Assembly: GCA_963727755.1 (NCBI GenBank)
Contig: CAVSHN010000009.1
Coordinates: 248,001-312,000, forward strand
Direction of reading: 5' to 3'
Length of the DNA stretch: 64,000 nt
From: DASYAN01 sp963727755
GTDB taxonomy: Bacteria > Chloroflexota > Ktedonobacteria > Ktedonobacterales > Ktedonobacteraceae
The translations under genes were made by a program, and so were the position numbers. Shown one piece after another: positions 11,361-20,846 of the stretch (positions are counted from its first letter, which is position 1; each line of letters begins with the position of its first letter). Under the pieces are notes generated by a model. That model did not search any database. It was not told the origin of the DNA and saw nothing but the letters and a program-made list of their open reading frames with translations.

Positions 11361-12165
11361 TTATGAATTCTTATGGGAAAACATGCCTCCTATACTGTTG
11401 AAGAAATTCGCGAATGTCGCGGATCCTGCTTGACCTTCTGGAATATCGGAGGAAGGTATGACTTCTTTGAGGGCAGCCATAAGTTTATCGCAGGAAGGCG
11501 TGCCTTGGTTACTCTTAAGGAAGTCCATGAATTGTGAGCTATTGAGGAAACTCATGCCTTGGTTACTCTTAAGGAAGTCCATGAATTGTGAACTATTGAG
11601 GAAACTCATGCCTTGGTTACTCTTAAGGAAGTCCATGAATTGTGAACTATTGAGGAAACTCATGCCTTGGTTACTCTTAAGGAAGTCCATGAATTGTGAA
11701 CTATTGAGGAAACTCATGCCTTGGTTACTCTTAAGGAAGTCCATGAATTGTGAACTCTTGAGAAAATTCATGCCATCTTTACTCTGGCAGAAAGACATGC
11801 CATCTTTACTCTTGAGGAAAGACATACCATCTTTACTCTTGAGGAAAGACATACCATCTTTACTCTTGAGGAAAGACATGTCTTCTTTACCATTGGCGCA
11901 AAACATGCCTCCTGGACTATGGGGGGAAGGCATGCCTTTCTTTACTATGGGCGCAGTTGAGCATATTTATCGTCTTCATAAAGGCTGATGATGCATGTGC
12001 TTCTGGGAGGTCTGCCAATGGTGTGATGAAAGCTACAGAGACTAAAGTTAAAAGTAGTGCACATCCTAATGTCTCGGACTTCCAAGCTAAGCCGTTCGCT
12101 TGAGTAAAAGCACTAGTGTGTTTCATCAATATCACTCTCCTTCTCCTACGAGGAGCGAAAATCAA
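11361..12165 (-). pseudogene. exported FLKS-repeat protein (copy 2), frameshifted
   Basis: The signal-peptide region (from 12165, with MKHTSAFTQ and the same AHA cleavage site) matches copy 1, but the frame stops at 11917. The repeat region continues in another frame from 11933 to 11361. The break lies near 11935-11942, where an AAAGAAAGGC run is one base longer than the 27-bp consensus. The repeats begin as D-M-S-F-L-K-S-K-D units and pass into five 18-residue units alternating QFMDFLKSN and QGMSFLNSS. A non-repetitive tail of about 45 residues containing PSSDIPEGQ and FFNSIGGMF follows. If the frameshift is a sequencing error, this is an intact secreted protein of about 260 residues. Confidence 0.65.
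11503..11772 (-). repeat. 54-bp tandem array (five near-identical units)
   Basis: Units start at 11503, 11557, 11611, 11665 and 11719, each 54 bp (two 27-bp half-units). The first four are almost identical; the last is slightly degenerate. More 27-bp units follow to about 11934. The array encodes the 18-residue repeats of the copy-2 protein. Near identity implies recent expansion or homogenisation. Confidence 0.9.
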
Positions 12166-12321
12166 GCTCCTGATGAGGAAACAAGAACTGCGTTTCTGTC
12201 AATTGTCAGACAGGGAACTACTCTGGGGCACAGCTCCATCATCAAATGGTGGAGGCATGGCCATTTGTGCTCAACTTGGTCGAATTTTTGAGTGCATCCA
12301 CCAAATAATGTGCTTCTGCCG

Positions 12322-12485
12322 TGCCCTGGAACCTCAGGGAAAGTTAGGCCTGTGAAGGGAGGTATAAGACCCGCTCGGACGCAAGCTCGAACTGGGACCT
12401 CCAGCGAAGCAGGAAAGTCCATCCTTGAGGATGGCTCCGCTCTTTGGTATGGGGAGATATCTTCTTATAAGAAGAATACCTAGTA
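12322..12485 (+). pseudogene. possible IS200/IS605-type tnpB 3'-end remnant
   Basis: A short frame reading KVRPVKGGIRPARTQARTG and then TSSEAGKS resembles TnpB C-terminal tails. The DNA contains a hairpin, AGTCCATCC TTGA GGATGGCT, after CAGCGAAGCAGG, similar to the right ends of such elements. No other part of the gene is present. This is a weak call from sequence style only. Confidence 0.35.
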
Positions 12486-12498
12486 AAAGAGATTTGTT

Positions 12499-12611
12499 CT
12501 AGGGGGAAATAGGGACAGTTTGCAAACGAAAAGTAGAACAACTTTCTATGTATTCCCTTGATCGGTATCTAAGGCCTCTCACATGTGAAAACTGTCCCTC
12601 TTTCTCCCTAG
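12499..12611. mobile_element. 113-bp MITE with 25-bp inverted ends and TA/CTAG flanks
   Basis: Imperfect 25-bp inverted repeats lie at 12499-12523 (starting CTAGGGGGAAATAGGGACAG) and 12587-12611, with 22 of 25 positions matching. Both outer ends read CTAG, consistent with the TA target duplication made by IS630/Tc1-mariner enzymes. The interior has no gene. A related end, AACTGTCCCCCTTTCCCCCT, occurs near 41090. Confidence 0.7.
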
Positions 12612-12802
12612 TGAGGATGTGCCGTTTTGTGTTATTGTATGCTCATCGGCTCAATCGTCGTTTCTGATGAGATGGCAACTCGTTTCAGAGAGCTTATCAG
12701 CATCACCTGATATCTAAACATGCTTGCCTATTTGGAGATTTGACATTTTTTCTTGAGAAAAAATAATTTCTTCCAACAAAATAGGGCTGCCAAGAGACTT
12801 AT

Positions 12803-13195
12803 ATGGCACCTCAGACACCATCGCCCGCTGCAACTCATCATAAATCTCAGGCAAAATTGATCATCATAGTACACAGAGATCGTCTAGATCGGTTCGGGTA
12901 CGAATGGTTTGAGGCGATCTCGGAGCGGCATGGAACAAGGATTATCGTCATCAATGGTGACAAACTTTTGCCTGAAAAAGAAATGGTTGAGGATCTTCTC
13001 GCCATTGGAACCGTTTTCTCAGCTCGGTTCCACGGGTTGCGGTCCTATCGAAAGGTGATCAAGGATGCTTGTCTCAAAGAAGATCAAAATTTGAGGTATC
13101 CGATCATCCGATCAAGATGTAGCAACCCTGGAATGCATGCAAGGCAAGTGCAGGGGATTGTACAACATGCGTTAATAGAAGCTGCGGACTCGTGA
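12803..13195 (+). pseudogene. IS607-family serine recombinase TnpA, N-terminally truncated
   Basis: The frame contains LIIIVHRDRLDRFGYEWFE, ERHGTRIIVING and ELVEDLLA-like EMVEDLLAIGTVFSARFHGL followed by SYRKVIKDA. This is the C-terminal half of the IS607 resolvase domain (HRDRLxRFG; VEDLLAI..F..R..GLR.YRK). The N-terminal MerR-type helix-turn-helix and the catalytic serine region are missing. The last 40 residues do not look like TnpA and may be an out-of-frame part of tnpB. It is followed immediately by a tnpB tail, so this is an internally deleted IS607 element. Confidence 0.7.
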
Positions 13196-13335
13196 TGGAT
13201 CGTGACGAAAAATGTGCGATCAACCTTCTCACGAGGTACCTTGCCCGGCTAGGGCCACACACTCAAGAAGAGTGCGGTATGCTGCAGGAAGACAGTCTTG
13301 AAGTAGAGGTCATGGGGACCTCTCAAGTTGCCTGA
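13195..13335 (+). pseudogene. tnpB C-terminal remnant of the same IS607 element
   Basis: A 46-codon frame begins at ATG 13195 and reads MDRDEKCAINLLTRYLARLG, then HTQEECGMLQED to TGA 13333-13335. The D-R-D-E-x-x-A-I-N motif with the R-x-L-A-R-L-G-P-H-T tail is characteristic of the end of IS607-type TnpB; the preceding RuvC and zinc-finger regions are gone. It starts at the stop of the TnpA remnant. Confidence 0.65.
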
Positions 13336-13381
13336 GTGCAGATATCAATATGTTTTACTACCTTTTGAAAGGCAGGATGAC

Positions 13382-13855
13382 ATGAGGAAGTATATCGTGA
13401 ATCTAACAGATGAAGAGAGAAAAGAATTGAAGCAGATAATTTCTATAGGAAAGGAGCCAGCGCGTAAATTACAGCATGCACGAATTTTGCTCAAGGCAGA
13501 TGAAAGTGGAAGTGAACTAGGCTGGACAGATGGGCAGATCAGCGAATCGTTAGAAGTAAGCCTTTCGACCATTTTCCGTGTACGGAGACGTTTTGTGGAA
13601 GAAGGGCTAGATGCAGCACTGTCTCGTCGCGAAGGAACTGGAATACGTGAGTTGAAGGTTGATGGGGAGTGTGAAGCGCATCTAGCTGCATTGATCCATA
13701 GTGCAGCCCCAGAGGGGCAAGCGAGGTGGACATTACGGAAGCTTGCTCAAAAGATGGTTGAATTAGAGTACATTGAGAGTATAAGCTATGAAACAGTGAG
13801 AAAGACGCTCAAAAAAATGAGTTGAAACCCTGGCAAAAGAAGCAAAGGATGACGC
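13382..13855 (+). pseudogene. IS630-family transposase, N-terminal (OrfA) part only
   Basis: From ATG 13382 (MRKYIVNLTDEERKELKQII) the protein shows the typical IS630 N-terminus: a helix-turn-helix (DGQISESLEVSLSTIFRVRR), then LDAALSR and the WTLRKLAQKMVE segment. The frame ends at 13825 in LKKMS. Shifting at the A7 run (13811-13817) gives KKNELKPWQKKQ, the conserved linker into OrfB, so this may be a programmed frameshift site. OrfB, with the catalytic DDE residues, is lost after KPWQKKQ, where an unrelated kinase-tail fragment is fused. It cannot transpose. Confidence 0.75.
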
Positions 13856-13857
13856 CT

Positions 13858-14475
13858 GATGCGACTTCGACTCCTACTCCCATGTCTACGGCTATATTAT
13901 CCCTAGCCGCAATCCAGACACCACAGGAAATCTACAATCAGGCAACGAGTGGAACGCCTGTAATTGATGACTCGTTGAGTACAAATGATACCAACAGTTG
14001 GGACGAAGCGAATGGAGCGTGCCTCTTCACTGATGGAGCTTACCATGTTACCACACAACCAGCGTTCAGCGGCGGTCTAGCTTGTAATAAGCACTCAGCC
14101 TTTGACGACCTAGCATATTAAGCAGAGATGACCATTATTAAAGGTAGTGGAGGCGGGGGACTTCTTTTCCGTAATGGAGGGGGGACGGATCTTAGTGGCT
14201 TTGGCTATAAATTTCGGCTTTTTCAAGATCACGTTGACCTCCTTTACGGTAATATCTCACTCTGTTCCTCTACGGCACTCAAAGCCCAACTTGACCAAAC
14301 CTACATACTCACAGCAATAGCACGTCGACATACAATCAATGTCTATATCGATAAGCAATCGGTATGTAGCGTTGAGGATAACGAGTCGAGTTCCGGGACT
14401 ATTGGCTTTGCAGTTTACGGGCCAGCAACAGAATTGGTGTTTCGCAACGCGAAGGTGTGGAGACTGGGTCCCTGA
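13858..14475 (+). pseudogene. C-terminal domain of a ktedonobacterial Ser/Thr kinase-type protein, with in-frame stop
   Basis: The frame contains TPQEIYNQATSGTPVIDDSL, NSWDEANGACLFTDGAYH, then TIIKGSGGGGLLFRNGGG and a closing FRNAKVWRL. This LamG/DUF1080-like beta domain is seen at the C-termini of many ktedonobacterial Ser/Thr kinases. A TAA at 14119-14121 interrupts it exactly in frame (AY-stop-AEMTIIKG), so a Gln codon has probably become a stop. No kinase domain precedes it; the 5' part was replaced by the IS630 fragment. It is the best taxonomic clue in the window. Confidence 0.65.
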
Positions 14476-14640
14476 AAACAATGTAAATGTTGGAATAGTA
14501 AGCTGTTGACTTTTTGGCATTACGGCTTGAGAGCAAAACCCTTCGTACGATACTCCCCACACAGCTTCTCCTCCTGAGAAATCATTGCGGCGAAACCTTT
14601 GGCATGTCATCAGGAACTTCCTCTATCAGATCATGTGAAA

Positions 14641-15111
14641 ATGGATGAGAAGGATTTAGATAAAGATCAGAGAATATTTATTGAACAATTAAGACTAATT
14701 CAAATAGGGCAAAAACGTATTGAGCATGCGATAAGCGATTTTTATAGATCATTGAGTCAACGCTCGAAATGGATCAGAGATTTAGTTATTCCTCTACTTG
14801 AATTAGAAACTTATGATGAAAAGTTATATCATGAATGGGAAAGGATTTTTGCCATAATGGAAGAGGACTTAGAAGAAGAGACAATAAAAGAGAATATCAT
14901 AAAAAAAGGAAGGGACTTGTATGCAGAGGTGATGAAGTTGAACTTACATATTCGTTCACGCTGTACAGAGGAATTTATCACACGTGGCAGCTATCATATC
15001 CTAGCAAATCAACTCCGCCTTGGTTGGCATATCAACTACGAAAACGCTCTAAGTCATCTGCTAATTTATAAGGAAGAAATAGATAAGGAAGGACCTCGTA
15101 TTCTTTTCTGA
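14641..15111 (+). CDS. hypothetical protein, helical
   Basis: A 156-residue protein if the Met at 14641 (MDEKDLDKDQRIF) is the start; an upstream Met at 14599 is possible. It is rich in Glu, Lys and Ile, lacks a signal peptide or membrane segment, and is predicted by eye to be mostly alpha-helical. The coding pattern is good and AT-rich relative to the IS genes around it. No family is recognised. It stands alone between a kinase-tail fragment and the IS4 copy B, so context gives no function. Confidence 0.5.
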   Translation: MDEKDLDKDQRIFIEQLRLIQIGQKRIEHAISDFYRSLSQRSKWIRDLVIPLLELETYDEKLYHEWERIFAIMEEDLEEETIKENIIKKGRDLYAEVMKLNLHIRSRCTEEFITRGSYHILANQLRLGWHINYENALSHLLIYKEEIDKEGPRILF

Positions 15112-15295
15112 GGGTGAGAAAGAATGCTTAATAGAACGATCAATCTTGGTGGGATACTTCCCCAAACCATCGTCCCTAGGTCCTAAATGTGACCTTGCGC
15201 ACTGCAGAGGGATAACCACTATCTTTGCGGTTCCGTCGTAGAAAGTGCTTAAGCTGCTAAAATGGCATGGAGTTCCTTAACAGGTGTGCCAGAGA

Positions 15296-16525
15296 GCATT
15301 GATTCCAACTAATAGTACTATTGGGGGATATGGATTGCAGAAGAGCGAGCGTTAGGGGATAATCCGAGTAAAAAGAACCTATGGGGTTCGGCTGAAAGGA
15401 TAGTCCCATGAATGATAGGAGCATAAGTGCCACGAATTCTGCAAGTGGAGCAGTACCGCAAATTGAAAACTTCCTGAAAACAGTCATACAAGGTCTGACA
15501 GGCCAAGAGAGCGTGGCAGCAGAGACGGAACGACCTAACCCAGCAGGCCGCCCAGCAGTATTGCCAAGTGAGAGCTTGTGGATGGCGGTGCTAATGGGCG
15601 TGCTGGAAGACTCAAGTCGATGCGAGCCGTCTGGCGGAGGCTGGTAGCTCAAGGATACACCGTAGGAGATCAAGCGATCTACAAACGGTTGGAGGAAGAG
15701 GGATGGCAGCCATTGGCGCGGTTGTTTGAGCGGGTAAGTCAGGTCTTAGCACAGTGGTTGCAGCCAGCCCTACAAGCATATTACCAGCGACACGCGATGC
15801 TGGCTGCGTTTGCCAGCGATGTGATGGCAATAGATGAAATGCACCTAGATCAGGTGACAAAGCGTTTACCAATTTTGAGATATTTTTGCAAGGGAGATCT
15901 GGAATTGTTGCCAGGCAAGCTGGTAGCAGTTTTTGACGTGAGATTACAGCAATGGCATACGATCGAATATATTGAAAAAGCAACCCAAAATGGGAGGGAA
16001 CAAGCAAAAGCAATGGTAAAATTGCTCAAAGTAGGGACCCTCATCTTAGCAGACTTGGGTTACTTTGGTTTTGCATGGTTTGATCAATTGAGCGAGTTGG
16101 GATATAGCTGGATATCACGTGTTAAGAGCTATACTACAATGGTAGTGCAACACACGTATTACGAAGCTGGAGATACCTTTGATCGGCTTGTTTGGCTTGG
16201 GGCTGGCAAGACTCATGGCAAGTATGTCGTACGACAAGTACAATTTCGCCAAGGTGGACAGCTGCGCCAATACTTCACCAATGTTTGTGACCCGACCGTT
16301 CTGCCGCTGCCAGAAATAGCACGACTTTATGCCAGACGCTGGGATATCGAACTAGCATTTTTGACCTTAAAACGCGAACTGGGCTTGCATCTGATTTGGA
16401 GCAGCAAGCCAGTCGTGGTGCTCGCACAAGTATGGGCTTGTCTGATTATCGCTCAGGTCTTGCAAGCTATCCGTATGGAGGTAGCTTTGCGAGCGGGAGT
16501 TGATGTCTTTAATGTTTCTCTGCCC
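15296..16525 (+). mobile_element. IS4-type insertion sequence, copy B (3'-truncated)
   Basis: This copy begins with the same terminal repeat as copy A (CATTGATTCCAACTAAT, about 15298) and runs forward. It is nearly identical to copy A until 16525, where another element's inverted repeat starts, so the last 125 codons and the far end are missing. Confidence 0.85.
15408..16525 (+). pseudogene. IS4-family transposase, frameshifted and truncated
   Basis: The start MNDRSISATNSASG matches copy A. Near 15603 one T is missing (GTGCTGGAAG against GTGCTTGGAAG), which shifts the frame. The remainder continues in the next frame from GRLKSMRAVW to FNVSLP, with one further amino acid change seen (TNVCDP for TNVCGP). 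The catalytic Asp residues and the WDIELAFLTLKRELG block are still readable. The C-terminus is lost to the next element. Inactive. Confidence 0.85.
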
Positions 16526-17736
16526 CGAGGGCATTTCCAAACCCCCAAAGCCCTTCAGTGAAAAGCCCGACAAAGCCCATTTGGCAGAGTAGGGTAAGCT
16601 GACGCTTGACGAGGCTAGTACCCTCGTCGAAGGAGATCAGCTTATGATGCCTCTAACAGTGGTCGAACAGGCACCAGTCCCACCACCATCCTACCAAAGA
16701 ATGCAAGCCAAACAGGGACCAGCCTTGTCGATAGATGCTCTGACCTTGGTCACAACCTTACATTTGCTCACCCTTTGTCGTTGAGCCGTGCGGTTAGCTC
16801 ACCGTCGCTGCCCTCCCCCATTACCAGCCGGTCCTGGCGGTGCTCCCCGCCTCTACAGTGAAGAGAGCCTGTTGTTAATCAGCCTGCTACGAACCTTGTG
16901 GCGCTTGTCCTATGCTGACATGCGGGACTGGTTGAAGGCTTGGCCCGCTTTGGCTTTGGCCTGTGGTCTGCCCCGTGACAAGCATGGACAGCTCTGTATC
17001 CCCAGTCCTTCTCAGCAGTGCAAACGTCGCCATCAAGCCGGGGCCCCCATCCACGAGTCACTCTTTGTCCTCTCGGTTCTGCAAGCGCTACGACGACGGC
17101 TCATCGGGGCTCGCGATCTCATTATTGACAGTGCCCCCATTCTAGCTTGGCGACGCGCTGATCCAGATGCCGCCTACGGACATGCTCCCGCGCATCATCC
17201 GCGCCCCCTCTTGCGAGGCTTCCGTGTCCACACCCTCATTTGTCGTGGTTCAGGTCTGCCCCTTTTCTTCCGACTTTCTCCAGCTAACTCTCACGATGCT
17301 CCTTTTGCGCAACAATTGCTGGCATGGGCTAAGCAACTCTATCAGATACGTCCTCGCGTTGTCCGCCTCGACGCCGCCTATTGGGGCTTACGTCTGATTG
17401 CCTGGATTCATCAGGTCCTTGGTGCCGTGGCCGTTATCGCCTACAATCCCAAGAACTGCAAGAAGCGTTCTTGCTTACCTCCCTTTTGGACCAGAGAGGA
17501 ACTTGGCAAACGCAGTGCCATCGAGCGCTTCTTTGGCCGCGTTTTTCTCTTTTTTCATCTTCAGCGTCCACCCCTGACTGGCTGGTCCGAAGTGGCTTCC
17601 CAAGTCGCTTTGACCTATACCGCTTCCGTGATCGTTGGCTTGGCTGCTCAGCAAGCTGGCCGTCCTGATCTCATCCGCTCCCCGAAGCGGGTTCTAGCTC
17701 ATCTTTGGGTGGATTCCTAGTTTGGAAATGCCCTCG
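16526..17736 (+). mobile_element. IS5-like insertion sequence with 17-bp inverted ends
   Basis: The ends are CGAGGGCATTTCCAAAC at 16526-16542 and its complement near 17720-17736. The element of about 1.2 kb contains one transposase gene with a nonsense codon. It sits between truncated IS4 copy B and the NF041680-like element, so no target duplication can be read. Confidence 0.75.
16644..17720 (+). pseudogene. IS5-like DDE transposase with in-frame TGA
   Basis: Starting at ATG 16644 the frame reads MMPLTVVEQAPVPPPSYQRM and stops at TGA 16782-16784 (LTLCR-stop-AVRLAHRRC), then runs open to 17720, giving about 358 residues with one nonsense codon. The C-terminal part has DLIIDSAPILAWRR (first Asp), VVRLDAAYWG (second Asp) and KRSAIERFFGRVFLF (final Glu), the IS5/DDE_Tnp_1 pattern. 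GC content is high compared with its neighbours, which suggests recent arrival from another background. Inactive unless the stop is read through. Confidence 0.7.
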
Positions 17737-19125
17737 AGAGGAGTATGATGGGGTAAAGTTCCTTGCAGAATACTCAAAAGGGAGCTTCACCCAGATGAAC
17801 CATACCACATTGCAAGAATTTCGCCAAGAGATATATGAGAGTTTTGAGCGAGCAGGAGATGGCTTGTTCAATACGGTGGATGCCTTGATTAGCGAGAGCC
17901 AAGCGCAGTCATTTCCTGAATTATCACTCTCACCGTTTTTTGAACGAAGTTGGTCAAGTTTATATAAATCCTTGAAAAGATGAAGTATTAACCTAGAGAA
18001 GCTACAAGACATATTTATCAAGTATATTCCTGATTCAAATGAAGAAAAACGCTTAATATTAGGAATAGACGCAACACCAATAGAAAGACCGTTTTCTGAG
18101 ACTTCACCGGATCGAACGGCGATGCCGATGCACAACATTCCACATGCAGCTCCAAAGAAATCCACGGCGATCACCTTTGGATGGAAATACTCGACGGTGA
18201 TGGTCTTGCCTGATAAACCAAGTAGCTGGACGTATATAATAGATCAGCGTCGCATTCCCTCTGACAAAACAGATATTCAAGTTGCATGGGAGCAATTAAA
18301 GGAAATTGTGCAAAAGCTGAGAAAGCGTCCATTGATCTTGTTGGACCGTGGATATGTTTCGGTGTGGTTGTGGTGTCAGCTAACGACAATAGCGGTAGAT
18401 GCATTGGTGAGACTAAAGAGTAATCAATGTTTTTACAAGCCAGCACCTCCACATACCGGGAAAAAAGGTGCTCCTCGCAAAGACGGAGCAAAATTGAAAC
18501 TAGATGATCTTTCCACGCAGAACAATCCTGATAAAAGTTATAATGCTACAGATGAAGATGGGCATCCTGTGAGCATTCGTTGTTGGGAACATATGCATGT
18601 GAAAAATGCACGATGGCTGGATTTGACGATCATCCAGGTCATCCGACCTCACGCTTCGAATAAAGAGCGCGATCCGAAAATCAGTTGGTTTGTGTATATT
18701 GGTCAGAATCCCCATGATGGAATAGCACAAATTGCCTTATTGTATGGCTTACGTTTTAGTCAAGAACACGGGTACCGATTTTATAAACAGGCGTTACTCT
18801 GGACTGACCCACGGTTCCAAACACCAGAGCAATTCGATCTTTGGAGTCAGATCGTGGCTATCGTGCACAATCATATCGTGCTTGCACATGACTTTATCGA
18901 AGGTAAGCTGCGACCGTGGGAAAACAAGCAACGCAAGCATACACCGCAACAAGTGCGACGCGGGCTGGCCGCCTTTCTCCCCCTCTTGGGTACCCCTGCT
19001 TGCCCCCCCAAACCCCGTGGAAAATCCAAAGGGCGAGGCTTTGGGGTCAAACTTGCCAAACGAAAGCGGTTTTCGGTGGTCCGCAAGAAGCCGACACTGC
19101 CTCAACTTGTTTCAACATGACTCAG
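17737..19125 (+). mobile_element. NF041680-like insertion sequence, copy A
   Basis: Sequence from about 17737 onward matches the second copy that starts near 48574. The 5' flank differs between the copies after GAGAGGAGTATG. The 3' limit is not defined; the transposase frame ends at 19120 and a truncated glycosyltransferase follows. Confidence 0.6.
17795..19120 (+). pseudogene. NF041680-like transposase with in-frame TGA
   Basis: Start at ATG 17795 (MNHTTLQEFRQEIYESFERA). TGA at 17981-17983 replaces GGA, which is intact in the other copy (KSLKRGSINLEKL). The rest is open: LGIDATPIERPFSETSPDR (first Asp), LILLDRGYVSVWLW (second Asp), KGAPRKDGAK, then FSQEHGYRFYKQ and the C-terminal LGTPACPPKPRGKSKGR tail typical of this family. 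About 440 residues in all. A single nonsense mutation inactivates it. Confidence 0.75.
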
Positions 19126-19183
19126 ACCTTGGCCTCTCAGCCCCCATTCTCTCCTTTTCACAGAACTTCTTCCGCTGTTCTGC

Positions 19184-19996
19184 TAGAGCCGTTTGTCCAA
19201 ACGTCAATCTATCGATGTTCTCCACAATCATGCCATCTCGGGGATTCCCTTTTTTCTTTCAAGTCTTGTAGATCTTCCCGTACTTCATACACTCCATCTT
19301 CCTCCTATTACTCCATCAATGATCGAAGCACTCCGCTTTTGTATGATCCAAGACATCCCGCTGAATGCTGTCGCAGTTTCCCATGCTCAAGCCCAACTCT
19401 GGCGACAATACTACCCAGTGAACTGGGTCATTCACAATGGACTGGATTTTGACGGCATATCTTGTAGCCTTTCTCATGATGGGATACTTGCCTTTGCCGG
19501 GAGGATAGACCCGAGTAAAGGGTTAGAAGATGCTATCGAGGTTGCTACTTCCCTGGGGAAAAAATTGTCTATCTATGGTGAACCTCAGCCATACAATACC
19601 TTGTACTTTGAAAGACACATTCAACCGCTTCTTCAAACGCACTCCAATATTACGTATCATGGATTAGTTGATCAGCAGACCTTGTATCAAGGATTACGTC
19701 GAGCCCAGGCCCTCCTCTTACCAATAAAATGGGACGAGCCATTTGGCAATGTGGTCATTGAAGCAATGGCTGTGGGAACTCCTGTGATTATGTATGATCG
19801 TGGCTCGGCACGTGAACTGATTGCAGAAGGGATCAGCGGCTATGTTGTCCCGCAAGATAATCTCATCGAGATGGCCTCTGCCGTGGAGATGGCAGAAACG
19901 CTTGATCGTGCTGCCTGTGCTAATTATGTGCGAGAGCGCTTTAACTTAAAAAAAAGCGTTCAAAAGTATATTGATCTTTTGCAAAGCTTGTGCTAA
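19184..19996 (+). pseudogene. glycosyltransferase family 4, N-terminally truncated
   Basis: The frame is open from just after TAG 19184-19186; TTG 19193 is only a possible start. It reads IDVLHNHAISGIPFFLS, then VIHNGLDF, GILAFAGRIDPSKGLEDAIE and the GT4 signature PIKWDEPFGNVVIEAMAVGT with RELIAEGISGYVV. These are the C-terminal Rossmann half and the sugar-nucleotide-binding E-x7-E region of GT4 enzymes. About 90-100 N-terminal residues are missing, removed at the junction with the NF041680-like element. It probably once glycosylated a lipid, polysaccharide or small molecule. The stop is at 19994-19996. Confidence 0.7.
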
Positions 19997-20511
19997 TTTG
20001 TAACGCCTCAGGCCTGTCAATGGTCAATACTCGTGGCTTATACTCAATTATATGGAAAGTAAACAACTGCGTGCCACAATGAGCAACCAGGTCGGCTCCC
20101 AGAAAACCGGGTTGGGTCTCATTCCACTGCTCAAACATGCGAAGAGGAAAAGTCCTGGCAGATCTCGACTCTTATTGCAATCCCGTGCCAGATCTGACAC
20201 ACTTAGAGAGTGCTTTATAGTACTCATCACTAGCTCTCGAGTCTCATTGCCATCTCGTCTTTCTGCCATATGCCCACATCGGCTATCCATGGGCTGTACA
20301 GGCGGGTAAGCGATTGAATTGCTGTGACGGATCATGCAGATAGGCTTTGGTCGCTGAACGATGTCAAAAGAGCACGGCTTTGCATTTCCATGAATTTACC
20401 ATCGTATCTGTTTTGATAAAAACGCTTCTATTGTGAAATAGGATGCAGAACAACTTAAGAGTGTTTTTCATTAGACCACCTAAAGCGACAGGGACAGCAA
20501 GGAAGGAAAGC
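19997..20511. other. intergenic region, nothing recognised
   Basis: No gene, RNA or mobile-element end could be supported in this stretch. A Shine-Dalgarno-like AAGGAAGGAAAG lies just before the small gene at 20512. Confidence 0.4.
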
Positions 20512-20718
20512 ATGAACAACCATAGAGAGAATTATGAATGGCGTTGTCTGAGCGAATTTGTAGCCGGTGATTTCATTAACCGATGGGGAGAAGATTTTCC
20601 CGTAACTCAGGTAAAACGATCAGGAGTAAAGATCACTCTCTTCTATAGGGATACTGACAACGAAGAGAAGGGTGTCAATGGGAAAGAGTCAGCAGAGTAT
20701 CTTGCCAAGAAGCGGTAA
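20512..20718 (+). CDS. small hypothetical protein
   Basis: A 68-residue protein starting MNNHRENYEWRCLSEF, preceded by AAGGAAGGAAAGC at good spacing, which is why this Met was chosen over one at 20443. It is charged and soluble, with GEDFPVTQVKRSGVKITLFY and a Lys-rich end. No family is recognised. An imperfect inverted repeat (GGAGGCATGC near 20744 and GCATGCTCC near 20775) downstream could act as a terminator. Confidence 0.5.
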   Translation: MNNHRENYEWRCLSEFVAGDFINRWGEDFPVTQVKRSGVKITLFYRDTDNEEKGVNGKESAEYLAKKR

Positions 20719-20846
20719 GAGCACTACCGGCTCTCTATCAATTAGGAGGCATGCATAAATAACCTCCCTATCTGGCATGCTCCTGCTCCACCAAACTTAC
20801 GGATGTTATTTTCGCACGGTCCCTTAGGGTAAAAGTGGTTCCCCCT

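Larger units (their letters stand above)
9885..12321 (-). repeat. tandem duplication of a repeat-protein gene and its promoter
   Basis: Two units of about 1.30 kb (9885-11186) and 1.13 kb (11187-12321) lie head to tail. Both carry the same downstream block beginning near CAATCCGCCCAAAG (about 9899 and 11203), a leftward gene for a signal peptide plus 9-residue repeats, and the same 5' region (AGGAGCGAAAATCAAGCTCC at 11021 and 12151). The coding repeats have diverged in number and sequence while the flanks and signal peptides stay close. An inverted repeat, GGTGGAGGCA at 11115 and its complement at 11160, sits upstream of copy 1; copy 2 has one mismatch in it. Confidence 0.85.

Noticed and set aside
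11919..11924. G6 run as a phase-variation switch in copy 2
   Set aside because: The unit containing the G6 run is exactly 27 bp, so it does not cause the frameshift. The extra base lies a few bases further on, in the AAAGAAAGG segment of the minus strand.
11503..11934. Possible CRISPR array
   Set aside because: The 54-bp and 27-bp units are contiguous and coding, with no unique spacers and no cas genes nearby.
10233..11988. Long + strand open frames over the repeat-protein genes reading LLRKSMN-type repeats
   Set aside because: They are antisense shadows kept open by the 27-bp period. They lack a signal peptide, while the minus-strand frames have signal peptides, a cleavage site and conserved starts.
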